From NCBI GenBank assembly GCA_002413095.1, contig DHWI01000201.1, forward strand, positions 3,084 to 12,455: a stretch of DNA of 9,372 nt. Direction: 5' to 3'. The number at the start of each line of letters is the position of its first letter. The first letter of the stretch is position 1. The stretch is from Thermoleophilia bacterium UBA5186 (GTDB lineage Bacteria; Actinomycetota; Thermoleophilia; Gaiellales; Gaiellaceae). The position numbers were made by a program, and so were the translations under genes. Shown one piece after another: positions 1 to 6,311 of this stretch. The notes beneath the pieces were generated by a model. The model saw nothing but the letters and a program-made list of their open reading frames with translations. It made no database searches and had not been told where the DNA came from.

Positions 1-26
1 GGGGGAGCGGCCGCCCAATCGGGGGA

Positions 27-662
27 TCAGGCGGCTGATGCGGAGAGCTTGCGGGCGAGGAGGGACGTGCCCCTCCCGCCCGTCAGCTCGACGAAGTCGG
101 TGAAGTTGCGCGCGGCGAGTTCTCGTCGCAGGCGCTCGGGCGGGACGTAGATGGGGGTCTGCGCCCCGCCCGAAAAGCTGAAGACGACGTAGCCGCCCGG
201 TGCGACGAGCCGGGCGACCTCGTCGAAGAACGGGATCATGTTCGCGTGGGCGACGAGATCGAACGACGCGTCGTCGAACGGGAGCTTCGACGCGTCGCCC
301 GTCTCGAAGCTGACTCGCTGCTCGAGCGTCGCGGGTGTCTTCCGGCGGGCCTGGTTCACCATCGCCGGGGCGAGATCGACGCCGACGACGTGCGCCTCCG
401 GGAAGCGGCGCGCGATGGCGAACGCGCCGTCTCCGGTACCGGTGCCGACGTCGAGCGCCCGCGCGGGTGGGGTAGGGATGGCGCCGAGCGCGGCGTCGTA
501 GGCATCCAGATGATCCTCGCCGAGGATCGAGTCCCACTCGCCGGCCAGCCGATGGAACTGCCGCCGCATGGGTGCCCGCACGAGGCGCCAGAGCTGGGGC
601 TTGGCGAGGACTGCGTTCGTCGCGAGCCGCGCGAAGCGACGGCCGAGCGCGGGCGCGATCAT
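27..662 (-). CDS. class I SAM-dependent methyltransferase
   Basis: The 211-residue product has a Rossmann-type methyltransferase fold. Motif I reads ALDVGTGTGDG (about 69-79), followed by an acidic strand end GVDLA (94-98), a GDASKLPFDDASFDLV block (122-137) and a post-motif LVAPGGYVVFSF (152-163). These identify S-adenosylmethionine binding; the substrate cannot be read. The first 45 residues are basic and may be a substrate or partner contact. The chosen ATG at 660-662 overlaps the stop of the upstream SAM hydrolase gene as ATGA, a usual sign of translational coupling. The frame stays open further upstream, but only as a shadow of the hydrolase gene. The gene lies last in the hem run, and the 26 bases after its stop to the window edge hold nothing recognisable. 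A UbiE-like or small-molecule methyltransferase is possible, but I would not name one. Confidence 0.9.
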   Translation of the reverse strand: MIAPALGRRFARLATNAVLAKPQLWRLVRAPMRRQFHRLAGEWDSILGEDHLDAYDAALGAIPTPPARALDVGTGTGDGAFAIARRFPEAHVVGVDLAPAMVNQARRKTPATLEQRVSFETGDASKLPFDDASFDLVAHANMIPFFDEVARLVAPGGYVVFSFSGGAQTPIYVPPERLRRELAARNFTDFVELTGGRGTSLLARKLSASAA

Positions 663-1471
663 GTGACGTCCACGTCGATCCGGAGCTCCTGCCCGGGCTG
701 GGCGCGGAGCAGATCGGCGGCGTTGCCGTTGGAGATCGCGATCGAGACGTTGCGGTAGGAGTCCTCGTACAGGACGAGGTCGCCGCTGCGCGCGTCCGCG
801 AACGTGCGCGCGGCGACCGCGTAGTACCGGTCGCCGCTCAGATCGAGCTCGACGCGCCGGCCCGGAGCGACACCCATCGAGTCGAGATGCTCGCGGGTGA
901 CGTTCAGCTGAACGTTCCCGAAGTGGTCGACATACAGCACGGTCGCGCCAATCCGCGATCGGCCGACCTCCGCCTCCGGCAGCTCGAGCCGGGCGAGGGC
1001 GTCCGGCGCGAGGGGCGGACCAAGCTCGGGAAGCGCCACGCCGCACGCAAGGTGCGCTGCCGCCGGCGCGAAGAGGTCGCGGCCGTGGAAGGTGCGGGAT
1101 ACCTGGTCGAGCGCGTAGTCGGAATTGGTGAGCTCATGCGCCTCAGCGACTCCCCCGCAACGATCCGCGGCCGGCAGGAGCAAGCCGTTGTCGGGCCCGA
1201 CGAAGAGACGCCCGTCGCCCGACCGCAGGGCGAGCGCGCGGCGAGCTCCGCCGACGCCTGGATCCACGACCGCGAGATGCACGCCCTCGGGCATGTACGC
1301 CACCGTGTTCGCAAGGACGAGGGCGCCCTGAAGCACCTGCTGGGGGGCGATCCCGTGCGTGATGTCGATCACCTCTGCCTCGGGCGCGATGCGTTTGATC
1401 ACGCCGTGGCACGTCCCGACGAAATCGTCCGTGAGCCCGAAATCGGTCAGGAACGTGATGATTCTCGGCAC
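659..1471 (-). CDS. S-adenosylmethionine hydrolase / SAM hydroxide adenosyltransferase (DUF62 family)
   Basis: This 270-residue protein belongs to the family that uses an activated water to split S-adenosylmethionine into adenosine and methionine; fluorinases and chlorinases are relatives. It opens with the typical ITFLTDFGLTDDFVG (5-19), then VVDPGVGG (68-75), VGPDNGLLLP (91-100) and TFHGRDLFAPAAAHLA (127-142). The conserved Asp/Arg/His triad of archaeal SAM hydrolases appears as D70, R77 and H129. The C-terminal domain contains YVDHFGNVQLN and the SNGNAADLL segment expected at the adenosine pocket. The length is normal for the family. The start is GTG, 11 bases after the hemD stop, with no Shine-Dalgarno sequence in that spacer, so translation probably depends on coupling to hemD. 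A halogenase role is unlikely by context but not excluded. The physiological reason for placing it behind hemD is unknown. Confidence 0.92.
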   Translation of the reverse strand: MPRIITFLTDFGLTDDFVGTCHGVIKRIAPEAEVIDITHGIAPQQVLQGALVLANTVAYMPEGVHLAVVDPGVGGARRALALRSGDGRLFVGPDNGLLLPAADRCGGVAEAHELTNSDYALDQVSRTFHGRDLFAPAAAHLACGVALPELGPPLAPDALARLELPEAEVGRSRIGATVLYVDHFGNVQLNVTREHLDSMGVAPGRRVELDLSGDRYYAVAARTFADARSGDLVLYEDSYRNVSIAISNGNAADLLRAQPGQELRIDVDVT

Positions 1472-1482
1472 GTCGCAGGAGG

Positions 1483-2121
1483 TTACTGCGCGGCGGCAGC
1501 CACGGCTTCGACGAGGCCGTCGAGATCGTGCGTCTTCGCCTCCGCGACGACGCGAAGCCCGACGTGCTCGGCGGCGCGTGTCGTCTGGGGCCCGATCGAG
1601 ACCGCAGGGACGTCCGCGCCGAGGGCGCCGAACGACCGCGCGGCCGAGCCGGAGGCGAGCACGACGAGGTCGCCCGCCGGAGCCTCGGCTGGATGAAGGA
1701 GCGTCGTCTCGTACAGAGGGAGGAAGTCGGCGCCGAGGCCGTCGATCAGCGCCCGGCGCGCTCCGCGGGCCGCCGCGACAAGCACGCGGCCGGATGGGCG
1801 CGGGAACTCGTCGAGCAGGCCTTCTTGCGTCGAGACGCGCGGGACGAGCTGCACCTCGAGGCCGTGTGCCCGCAGGGTCTCCGCGGTTCCCGGTCCGATC
1901 GCGGCGAGCTTCGGCAGCGGCCCGCGCCGACGCCGAGCGAACTCCTCGGCGCCGTTTGGGCTGGTCAGCACGACCCAGTCGTAGCCGGTGGTGTCGACGG
2001 GATCGTCACCGGTCGAGACAATCTCGATCAGGGGACACTCGACGACCTCGTGCCCGAGCGCCTCGATTCGCGTCACGAGCGGCCCGGCCTGATCCTTCGG
2101 ACGCGTCACGATCACGCGCAT
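1483..2121 (-). CDS. hemD: uroporphyrinogen-III synthase (HemD)
   Basis: HemD closes hydroxymethylbilane with inversion of ring D to give uroporphyrinogen III, the branch point to haem, sirohaem and cobalamin; it is cytosolic. Sequence conservation in this family is weak, but the landmarks are present: VTRPKDQAGPL (5-15), YDWVVLTSPNGAEEF (47-61), LAAIGPGTAETLRAHGL (72-88) followed by VPRVSTQEGLL (93-103), and VVLASGSAARSF (153-164) with SIGPQTTRAAEHVGL (175-189). At 212 residues it is somewhat shorter than the E. coli enzyme (246). The ATG at 2119-2121 is preceded by CGGAG about 7 bases upstream. The position directly after hemC supports the call. A 136-bp spacer with hairpins and a direct repeat separates it from hemC. 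Confidence 0.93.
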   Translation of the reverse strand: MRVIVTRPKDQAGPLVTRIEALGHEVVECPLIEIVSTGDDPVDTTGYDWVVLTSPNGAEEFARRRRGPLPKLAAIGPGTAETLRAHGLEVQLVPRVSTQEGLLDEFPRPSGRVLVAAARGARRALIDGLGADFLPLYETTLLHPAEAPAGDLVVLASGSAARSFGALGADVPAVSIGPQTTRAAEHVGLRVVAEAKTHDLDGLVEAVAAAAQ

Positions 2122-2157
2122 CGATCACTCCGAACCGCGTGCCCCCTGAGGGTCCAG

Positions 2158-2181
2158 CCCCACCCAATTAGAAGGGTGGGG
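2158..2181. repeat. 8-bp inverted repeat (hairpin) in the hemC-hemD spacer
   Basis: CCCCACCC at 2158-2165 and GGGTGGGG at 2174-2181 are exact reverse complements around an 8-base AT-rich loop (AATTAGAA). In the minus-strand transcript this forms a strong hairpin about 37 bases before the hemD start. No T-run follows it on the minus strand, so it is not a standard intrinsic terminator. A second partner, CCACCC on the plus strand at 2195-2200, can pair with 2174-2179, so two exclusive structures are possible. It could be an attenuator, an mRNA processing or stability element, or part of a dispersed repeat. Confidence 0.7.
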
Positions 2182-2231
2182 ATGCTACCTCCCGCCACCC
2201 ACTGCGAGCATGCCACGGAAAAGCGCACATG

Positions 2232-2250
2232 TCTGTGCCAATTCTGTGCC
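2232..2250. repeat. 8-bp tandem direct repeat just after hemC
   Basis: TCTGTGCC occurs at 2232-2239 and again at 2243-2250, separated by AAT (period 11, about one helical turn). On the minus strand it reads GGCACAGA-ATT-GGCACAGA and begins 7 bases after the hemC stop codon. The period would suit a protein binding twice on the same face of DNA, or the repeat may belong to a dispersed genomic element. Function unknown. Confidence 0.6.
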
Positions 2251-2257
2251 GATTTCG

Positions 2258-3109
2258 TCACGCGGGAGCGGCCGGAGCCCCACGTGCCGTTGCGAGGGCG
2301 ACCAGCTCCGACGCGAGTGCTCCCGGGTCGTCGCCGCTCCGCCGCTCGACCCAGGCACCGTCCTCGGCAGCCACGAGCGCGGTGAGCAGATCCCCGTCGT
2401 GGTGCGCCGCGACCGGGGAGAGACACCCGCCGCCGATCGCCGCCACGCACGCGCGCTCGGCCTCGACTCGGCGCCGCGTCTCCGGATCGTCGGCCACCGC
2501 GACGAGCTCCTCCTCACCGGCACGCACCTGCAGCGCAAGCGCGCCCTGCCCGGCCTCGGGCAGCAGCTCCTCCGGTTCGAAGCGGTGCCCGATCTCCGAG
2601 CCGAGCCCGAGGCGGTCGAGCCCGCATGCCGCGAGGACGATCGCGTCGAGGCCCCGCTCTCCGCGCTTCCGTAGCCGCGTGTCGATGTTTCCACGCATCG
2701 GCTCGATCGAGAGCGACGGCTCGAGCGCAAGAAGCTGCGACCGGCGCCGAATCGACGCCGTGCCGATGCGCATCCCGGGCCGGATCGCATCCGCTCCGCA
2801 AAGCGCGTCGCGTGGATCCTCGCGCGCCGGGTAGGCGCCCACGACGAGCCCGGCCACATCCGTCGAGGTCATGTCCTTCGCGGAGTGCACGGCGACGTCG
2901 ATGCGGCCCTCTAGCAGCCCTTCTTCGAGCTCCTTGACGAAGACACCTCGGGAGCCGATCTCGCCGAACGGCTTGGTCCGGTCGCGGTCGCCGGCCGTCG
3001 TGATCGGGACGAGCGCGATCTCCACCCCCGGCCGCCGCAAGCGCGCGACCGCGAGCTCGGCCTGGGTGACCGCGAGCCTACTGCCGCGGGAGCCGACGCG
3101 GATCAGCAC
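2258..3109 (-). CDS. hemC: hydroxymethylbilane synthase (porphobilinogen deaminase, HemC)
   Basis: HemC joins four porphobilinogens into the linear tetrapyrrole hydroxymethylbilane, growing the chain on a covalently bound dipyrromethane cofactor. The N-terminus is canonical (RVGSRGSRLAVTQAELA, 4-20). KPFGEIGSRGVFVKELEEGL (46-65) and VAVHSAKDM (72-80, with catalytic D79) follow. The region GTASIRRRSQLL (116-127), MRGNIDTRLRK (138-148) and LAACGLDRLGL (159-169) carries the substrate-binding arginines, and LPEAGQGALALQVR lies at 183-196. The cofactor-attaching cysteine is C229 in AIGGGCLSPVAA. At 283 residues it is shorter than E. coli HemC (313), mostly at the C-terminus. The start is GTG at 3107-3109 with only a weak upstream purine stretch. 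It lies 114 bp downstream of hemA and upstream of hemD, the usual hem order. Confidence 0.97.
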   Translation of the reverse strand: MLIRVGSRGSRLAVTQAELAVARLRRPGVEIALVPITTAGDRDRTKPFGEIGSRGVFVKELEEGLLEGRIDVAVHSAKDMTSTDVAGLVVGAYPAREDPRDALCGADAIRPGMRIGTASIRRRSQLLALEPSLSIEPMRGNIDTRLRKRGERGLDAIVLAACGLDRLGLGSEIGHRFEPEELLPEAGQGALALQVRAGEEELVAVADDPETRRRVEAERACVAAIGGGCLSPVAAHHDGDLLTALVAAEDGAWVERRSGDDPGALASELVALATARGAPAAPA

Positions 3110-3196
3110 AGCGGAAGCGACCGGCCTTCGGGGCGCCGCAGGTGCGGACGCCGCGCGGCCGAACGCGCACGAACGCGGTCGGAGCCTGGACGGGAA

Positions 3197-3222
3197 GAGG
3201 CCGACCGATCAACGAGGCCGAC
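3197..3222. repeat. 9-bp direct repeat in the hemA-hemC spacer
   Basis: GAGGCCGAC occurs at 3197-3205 and 3214-3222, with an 8-base spacer, immediately after the hemA stop. The 114-bp spacer (3110-3223) contains no other gene and no clear promoter or terminator. In DNA this rich in G and C a 9-bp repeat may be chance, so it is recorded only as a visible structure. Confidence 0.4.
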
Positions 3223-3223
3223 T

Positions 3224-4477
3224 TCAGCGCTGCTCCTCCTCGAGACCGAACAGGTGCCGCACCGCCTCAGCATAGACCACCCCATCGGCTGCCGCGGCCG
3301 CCTGCTTCATCCGGACGGTCGGGAGATGCAGGAGCTTGTTCACGATCTGCGCGGTCACCGACTCGACCGCATGCCGCTCGCCTTCGGTCAGCCGCCCGAG
3401 CCGGCCCTCCGCCTTCGCGAGCTCGGCCGTGCGGATCTCCTCCGCTCGCGCCCGCAACGACGCGATCGCCGGCACGACGTCGAGGGACGCGCGCCACTCG
3501 CGGAAGCGCTCGGCCTCCTCCGCGACGATTGCCTCGGCGAGCTTGCCCTCTTGCCGCCGGCCCGCGAGCGTCTCGGCGACGACCGCCTCGAGATCGTCGA
3601 TGTCGTAGAGATAGCAGTCGGGTAGGCGGCCGATCTCGGGATCGACGTCGCGCGGTACAGCGAGGTCGACGAAGAGGAGCGGCCGGCCCTTGCGGCCCGC
3701 CACCGCCGGCTCGACTTCGTCCCGCAGCAGCACGAAGTCCGGCGAGCTCGTCGACGAGACCACCACGTCCGCGTTTCGCAGCTCGCCGACCGCGCGGTCG
3801 AGCGGCAGCGCCTCGCCCCCGAAGCGGCGGGCGAGCTCGGCCGCCGCGTCGACGCTTCGGTTCGCGACCCAGGCGATCTCCGCGCCGCGCGACAGGAGAT
3901 TCCGCGCGGCAAGCTCGCTCACCTTGCCGGCGCCGATCACGAGGATCCGCGTGCCGCGCAGCTCCCCGAAGACCTGCTGGGCGAGCGCGGCGGCCGCCGA
4001 GGAGACCGACGCCGGGCTCTCGCCGATCGCGGTCTGCGCACGCACCTTCTTCCCGGCGTACAGGGCCTGGCGGAAGACGCGGTCGAGAACCGACCCCGTA
4101 GCGCCGGCCTCGTACGCCGAGCGCACCTGCCCCAGGATCTCCCCTTCGCCGGGGACGAGCGAGTCGAGACCGGCCGCAACGCGGAAGAGGTGCAGCGCAG
4201 CGGCTTCGTCACGGAGCCGGTAGAGCGCCGGCGCCAGCTCGTCCTCGCGCAGTCCGGAGAGCTCGAGGAGAGCCGCCTCGGCTCGGCGCTCGGCGTCGGC
4301 CCCGGCCACGTAGAGCTCGGTGCGGTTGCAGGTCGACAGGCACACGGCCTCGCCTTCCGCTCCGGCAAGCGTCTGCGCAAGCGCCTCGATCTCCTCCCGC
4401 GGCACCGCGACACGCTCGCGGAGCTCGACGGGGGCGCGGTGGTGCGAGGTACCGACGAGGATCAAATCGCCGGTCAT
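3224..4477 (-). CDS. hemA: glutamyl-tRNA reductase (HemA)
   Basis: HemA reduces glutamyl-tRNA(Glu) to glutamate-1-semialdehyde with NADPH, the first committed step of C5-pathway tetrapyrrole synthesis. The chosen ATG at 4475-4477 gives a 417-residue protein starting MTGDLILVGTSHHRAPVELR. This places the catalytic cysteine of CLSTCNRTELYV at C50, the same number as in E. coli. The conserved histidine and substrate loop are seen in ALHLFRVAAGLDSLVPGEGE (about 94-113), followed by ILGQV. The NADPH-binding glycine motif ILVIGAGKVSELAARNLL lies near 178-195, VVSSTSSPD follows, and the C-terminal helical dimerisation domain carries RMKQAAAAADG near the end. An upstream in-frame ATG at 4496-4498 would add seven residues; neither start has a strong Shine-Dalgarno sequence. 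Use of the C5 pathway implies that a hemL exists outside the window. A 160-bp leader with a perfect palindrome precedes the gene. Confidence 0.97.
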   Translation of the reverse strand: MTGDLILVGTSHHRAPVELRERVAVPREEIEALAQTLAGAEGEAVCLSTCNRTELYVAGADAERRAEAALLELSGLREDELAPALYRLRDEAAALHLFRVAAGLDSLVPGEGEILGQVRSAYEAGATGSVLDRVFRQALYAGKKVRAQTAIGESPASVSSAAAALAQQVFGELRGTRILVIGAGKVSELAARNLLSRGAEIAWVANRSVDAAAELARRFGGEALPLDRAVGELRNADVVVSSTSSPDFVLLRDEVEPAVAGRKGRPLLFVDLAVPRDVDPEIGRLPDCYLYDIDDLEAVVAETLAGRRQEGKLAEAIVAEEAERFREWRASLDVVPAIASLRARAEEIRTAELAKAEGRLGRLTEGERHAVESVTAQIVNKLLHLPTVRMKQAAAAADGVVYAEAVRHLFGLEEEQR

Positions 4478-4546
4478 GCGTGACCCGTTCGGCGGCATGT
4501 GTGGAACTCTGGGGTGCGAGCACCAAGCAGCGCAAGGACGCAGGGA

Positions 4547-4572
4547 GCGCCCGTATCGGCCGATACGGGCGC
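4547..4572. promoter_or_regulatory. perfect 26-bp palindrome upstream of hemA
   Basis: GCGCCCGTATCGG (4547-4559) is followed at once by its exact reverse complement (4560-4572), giving a 26-bp palindrome with no spacer. Its centre is about 83 bases before the hemA start, inside the 160-bp gap between the CcsA/HemX-type gene and hemA. There is no T-run on either side in the minus-strand direction, so it is not a standard intrinsic terminator. The zero-spacer symmetry suits an operator for a dimeric repressor such as a TetR-type protein. A cruciform or an RNA hairpin that tunes read-through into hemA is the alternative. No -35/-10 pair in this gap is convincing. Confidence 0.65.
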
Positions 4573-4637
4573 GACTGAGGACGCGGCGATGCGCAGCGTG
4601 ATCGCGCTCCAGAGGCCGCGTGATGTCGTCGAATGGG

Positions 4638-5426
4638 TCACGAAAAATGCGTCACAGGGAGGCCGAGGCGAACTGCGAGCACGAGCGCGAAGCCGACAAG
4701 CGCGAGATAGGCAGCGCGCCGACCGCGCCAGCCGGCGCCGTAGCGGAGGACGAGGAAGGCGCCGTAGACGAGCCAGGTCACGATGGTGACCGCCATCAGC
4801 GCGTCGATCCCGCCACCGTTCGAGCGCAGGCGCAGGAAGCCGACGCCGATCCCCAGCGTCAGCGCGGGCAAAGCGACGGCGATCAGCCGTCCCCCGAGCT
4901 CGTCGAGCGTCGCGAGCGACGGAACAGAGGTGCGGAGGACGCTGGCCGACCGCGACTTCAGGCGCCGCTCCTGCCACAGGTAGAGCCCCGCGAGCCCGGC
5001 CGCGAGCGTAAAGCCGGCGAAGGCCGCGAGCACGAGGCCGACGTGGAGGACGAGGAACAGGTTGGAGTAGTGGCTCTCGCTCCCGATGCCCGTGCCCCCA
5101 CCCACGCGTGCGAGCGCGAGCAGCGCGAAGGCGAGCGGCGCCACGCCGAGCCCGAGGAGCCGGTAGCGCGCGCGACAGCCCCAGATCAGATAGCCGCTCA
5201 CGACGAGCCAGACGAACAGGTTGAGCGAGCCGGCCCAGCTGGCCCACGGGAAGCCGTCGGCGCGCGCGGCCTGGGCCGCCAGCAGCGCGGTCTGCGCGAG
5301 CCAGCCGATCCGGATCCCCCACGTGCCGAGCCGTCCCGCCAGCGCCGGCCGCCGCGAGGCGCCGACGAAGGCGACCGCGGCCTCGCCATACGCGATCAGC
5401 GCAGGCCAGAAGAGCAGCTCAACCAA
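4638..5426 (-). CDS. CcsA/HemX-type cytochrome c assembly membrane protein
   Basis: This is a polytopic membrane protein of about 262 residues with roughly eight hydrophobic segments (near 2-20, 36-52, 64-84, 88-106, 122-150, 178-200, 208-228 and 236-256). It resembles the CcmC/CcsA/HemX (YpjD) superfamily of haem-handling proteins. The tryptophan-rich stretch FPWASWAGSLNLFVW (59-73) is in the place of the superfamily's WWD-type region, and the conserved histidines are likely H128 (FLVLHVGLVLAAF) and the C-terminal H260 (PVTHFS). In Bacillus, hemX lies next to hemA and affects HemA abundance; CcsA instead acts in System II cytochrome c assembly. The location between ccmD and hemA fits either role. 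I chose TTG at 5424-5426, which has GGAAGG 9 bases upstream and overlaps ccmD by 8 bases. A second TTG at 5451-5453 would add nine residues. Confidence 0.85.
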   Translation of the reverse strand: MVELLFWPALIAYGEAAVAFVGASRRPALAGRLGTWGIRIGWLAQTALLAAQAARADGFPWASWAGSLNLFVWLVVSGYLIWGCRARYRLLGLGVAPLAFALLALARVGGGTGIGSESHYSNLFLVLHVGLVLAAFAGFTLAAGLAGLYLWQERRLKSRSASVLRTSVPSLATLDELGGRLIAVALPALTLGIGVGFLRLRSNGGGIDALMAVTIVTWLVYGAFLVLRYGAGWRGRRAAYLALVGFALVLAVRLGLPVTHFS

Positions 5427-5580
5427 GGCTCTCGGCCTTCCGACGCTTCGCAAGCTCCGCCAGCTCCCCCACCTCGCGCTCGAGCCGCGCGAGCTTCGTC
5501 GCGATGATCAGGACGTAGGCCAGCACGCCCACGAACACGACGAGATACGCCGCGGCGACGTACTTCTCGCCGGAGCTCAC
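5419..5580 (-). CDS. ccmD: CcmD-like small single-span membrane protein
   Basis: This gene encodes 53 residues: a short N-terminal SSGEKYVAA segment, one hydrophobic span (about 8-28, AAAYLVVFVGVLAYVLIIAT) and a charged helical tail rich in Arg, Glu and Lys that looks coiled-coil-like (29-53). This architecture is that of CcmD, the small protein that holds CcmC and the CcmAB transporter with holo-CcmE so that haem can be released to CcmE. Sequence identity is low in this family, so topology and position directly after ccmC carry the call. The start is GTG, overlapping the ccmC stop as GTGA, with GGGAGG (plus-strand 5588-5593) 7 bases upstream. A long open frame continues upstream in this phase, but it is only a shadow of ccmC. 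Confidence 0.8.
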   Translation of the reverse strand: MSSGEKYVAAAYLVVFVGVLAYVLIIATKLARLEREVGELAELAKRRKAESLG

Positions 5581-6266
5581 GCGAGCGCCTCCCGCAACTC
5601 CCGCAGCCGCAGGTCGAGCCGTTTGCCGCTCAGCTCCACCGCGTAGAGCGTCGCGGCGAGCGCCAGCATCCCCGCCAGGCAGACGCAGAACGTGAAGAAC
5701 ATCCGCGCCGACATCTGCGGGCCGGCCGAGGTGAAGACGGTCGGGTGGATGAAGTCGCTCGCGAGCCGGATCGCCAGGAAGCTGACCGGGATCAGCGCGA
5801 CGCCGAACAGCGCGTACACCGCAGAGAAGTTCGCGCGCTGCGGGCCCGCGTCGACCGAGAACCGCAACATGAAGTAGGCGCAGTAGAAGAGGAACAGGAC
5901 GAGGAAGAGGACGAGCTGGTTCGAGCTCCACGTCCACCAGACGCCCCACGAGGCGCGCGCCCAGATCGATCCGGTCAGCAGCGTCAGCGCGCCGAAGATC
6001 ACGCCCTGGTGGATGGCGACGTAGCTCTCGAGGTCGGCGCCCGGCTCCCGCTTCCAGAGGTGGAGGAGGGCCTTCCATGCGCCCCAGCCGAAGCAGGCGT
6101 ACGCGGTCAGCGCGATCGGGACGTGGAAGTAGAAGATCTTCTGCGAGAGGCCCTGGTCGGCGTCGAGTGGCGCGAAGAAGAAGACGAGCGCGACCGCACC
6201 CGCCACGAGCCCGAGGGCTAGCGTGGCGAGGGCCGGAAGCGAGATTCTGAGCCGAAGCGAGGGCAA
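5577..6266 (-). CDS. ccmC: haem handling protein CcmC (System I cytochrome c maturation)
   Basis: CcmC presents haem at the outer face of the membrane to the chaperone CcmE. The 229-residue product has six hydrophobic segments (near 10-33, 46-68, 84-103, 117-135, 147-168 and 186-209), as expected. The two axial histidines are likely H48 (KIFYFHVPIALTAY) and H174 (SDFIHPTVFT). The tryptophan-rich loop between spans 3 and 4 reads WGVWWTWSSNQLV (107-119). The usual form is WGxWWxWDxRLT, so the Asp and Arg positions hold Ser and Asn here. The start is TTG, supported by GGAGGG at plus-strand 6273-6278 with 6 bases of spacing. The gene is 45 bp downstream of the cytochrome gene and overlaps ccmD by 4 bases. 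Other family members such as CcsA are less likely given the length and the ccmD neighbour. Confidence 0.92.
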   Translation of the reverse strand: MPSLRLRISLPALATLALGLVAGAVALVFFFAPLDADQGLSQKIFYFHVPIALTAYACFGWGAWKALLHLWKREPGADLESYVAIHQGVIFGALTLLTGSIWARASWGVWWTWSSNQLVLFLVLFLFYCAYFMLRFSVDAGPQRANFSAVYALFGVALIPVSFLAIRLASDFIHPTVFTSAGPQMSARMFFTFCVCLAGMLALAATLYAVELSGKRLDLRLRELREALA

Positions 6267-6272
6267 GGTCGT

Positions 6273-6278
6273 CCCTCC
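6273..6278 (-). promoter_or_regulatory. Shine-Dalgarno site deciding the ccmC TTG start
   Basis: The minus strand reads GGAGGG followed by six bases (ACGACC) and TTG at 6264-6266. This near-ideal ribosome binding site is the main reason for choosing the TTG rather than a later start. Confidence 0.75.
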
Positions 6279-6311
6279 GCGATTGTCGCAGAAACCTGGC
6301 TTCGGCCTTCC

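Noticed and set aside
1477..1482. AGGAGG on the plus strand
   Set aside because: It looks like a strong ribosome binding site, but no plus-strand gene follows. It is the complement of the hemD-SAM hydrolase junction on the coding strand.
572..1696. Long open reading frame on the plus strand (374 codons)
   Set aside because: It lies antisense to the SAM hydrolase and hemD, both with clear family motifs. Its translation is low-complexity and Arg-rich, as expected for shadow frames in high-GC DNA.
2158..2181. Intrinsic terminator after hemC
   Set aside because: The hairpin is strong but there is no T-run downstream on the minus strand, and hemD follows in the same direction.
2122..2257. Possible tRNA or tRNA fragment in the hemC-hemD spacer
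   Set aside because: A hairpin and a GGTAGCATCC-like stretch recall a T-arm, but no acceptor, D or anticodon arms can be assembled.
4547..4572. Intrinsic terminator before hemA
   Set aside because: There is no T-run after the palindrome on the minus strand; an operator or plain RNA structure fits better.
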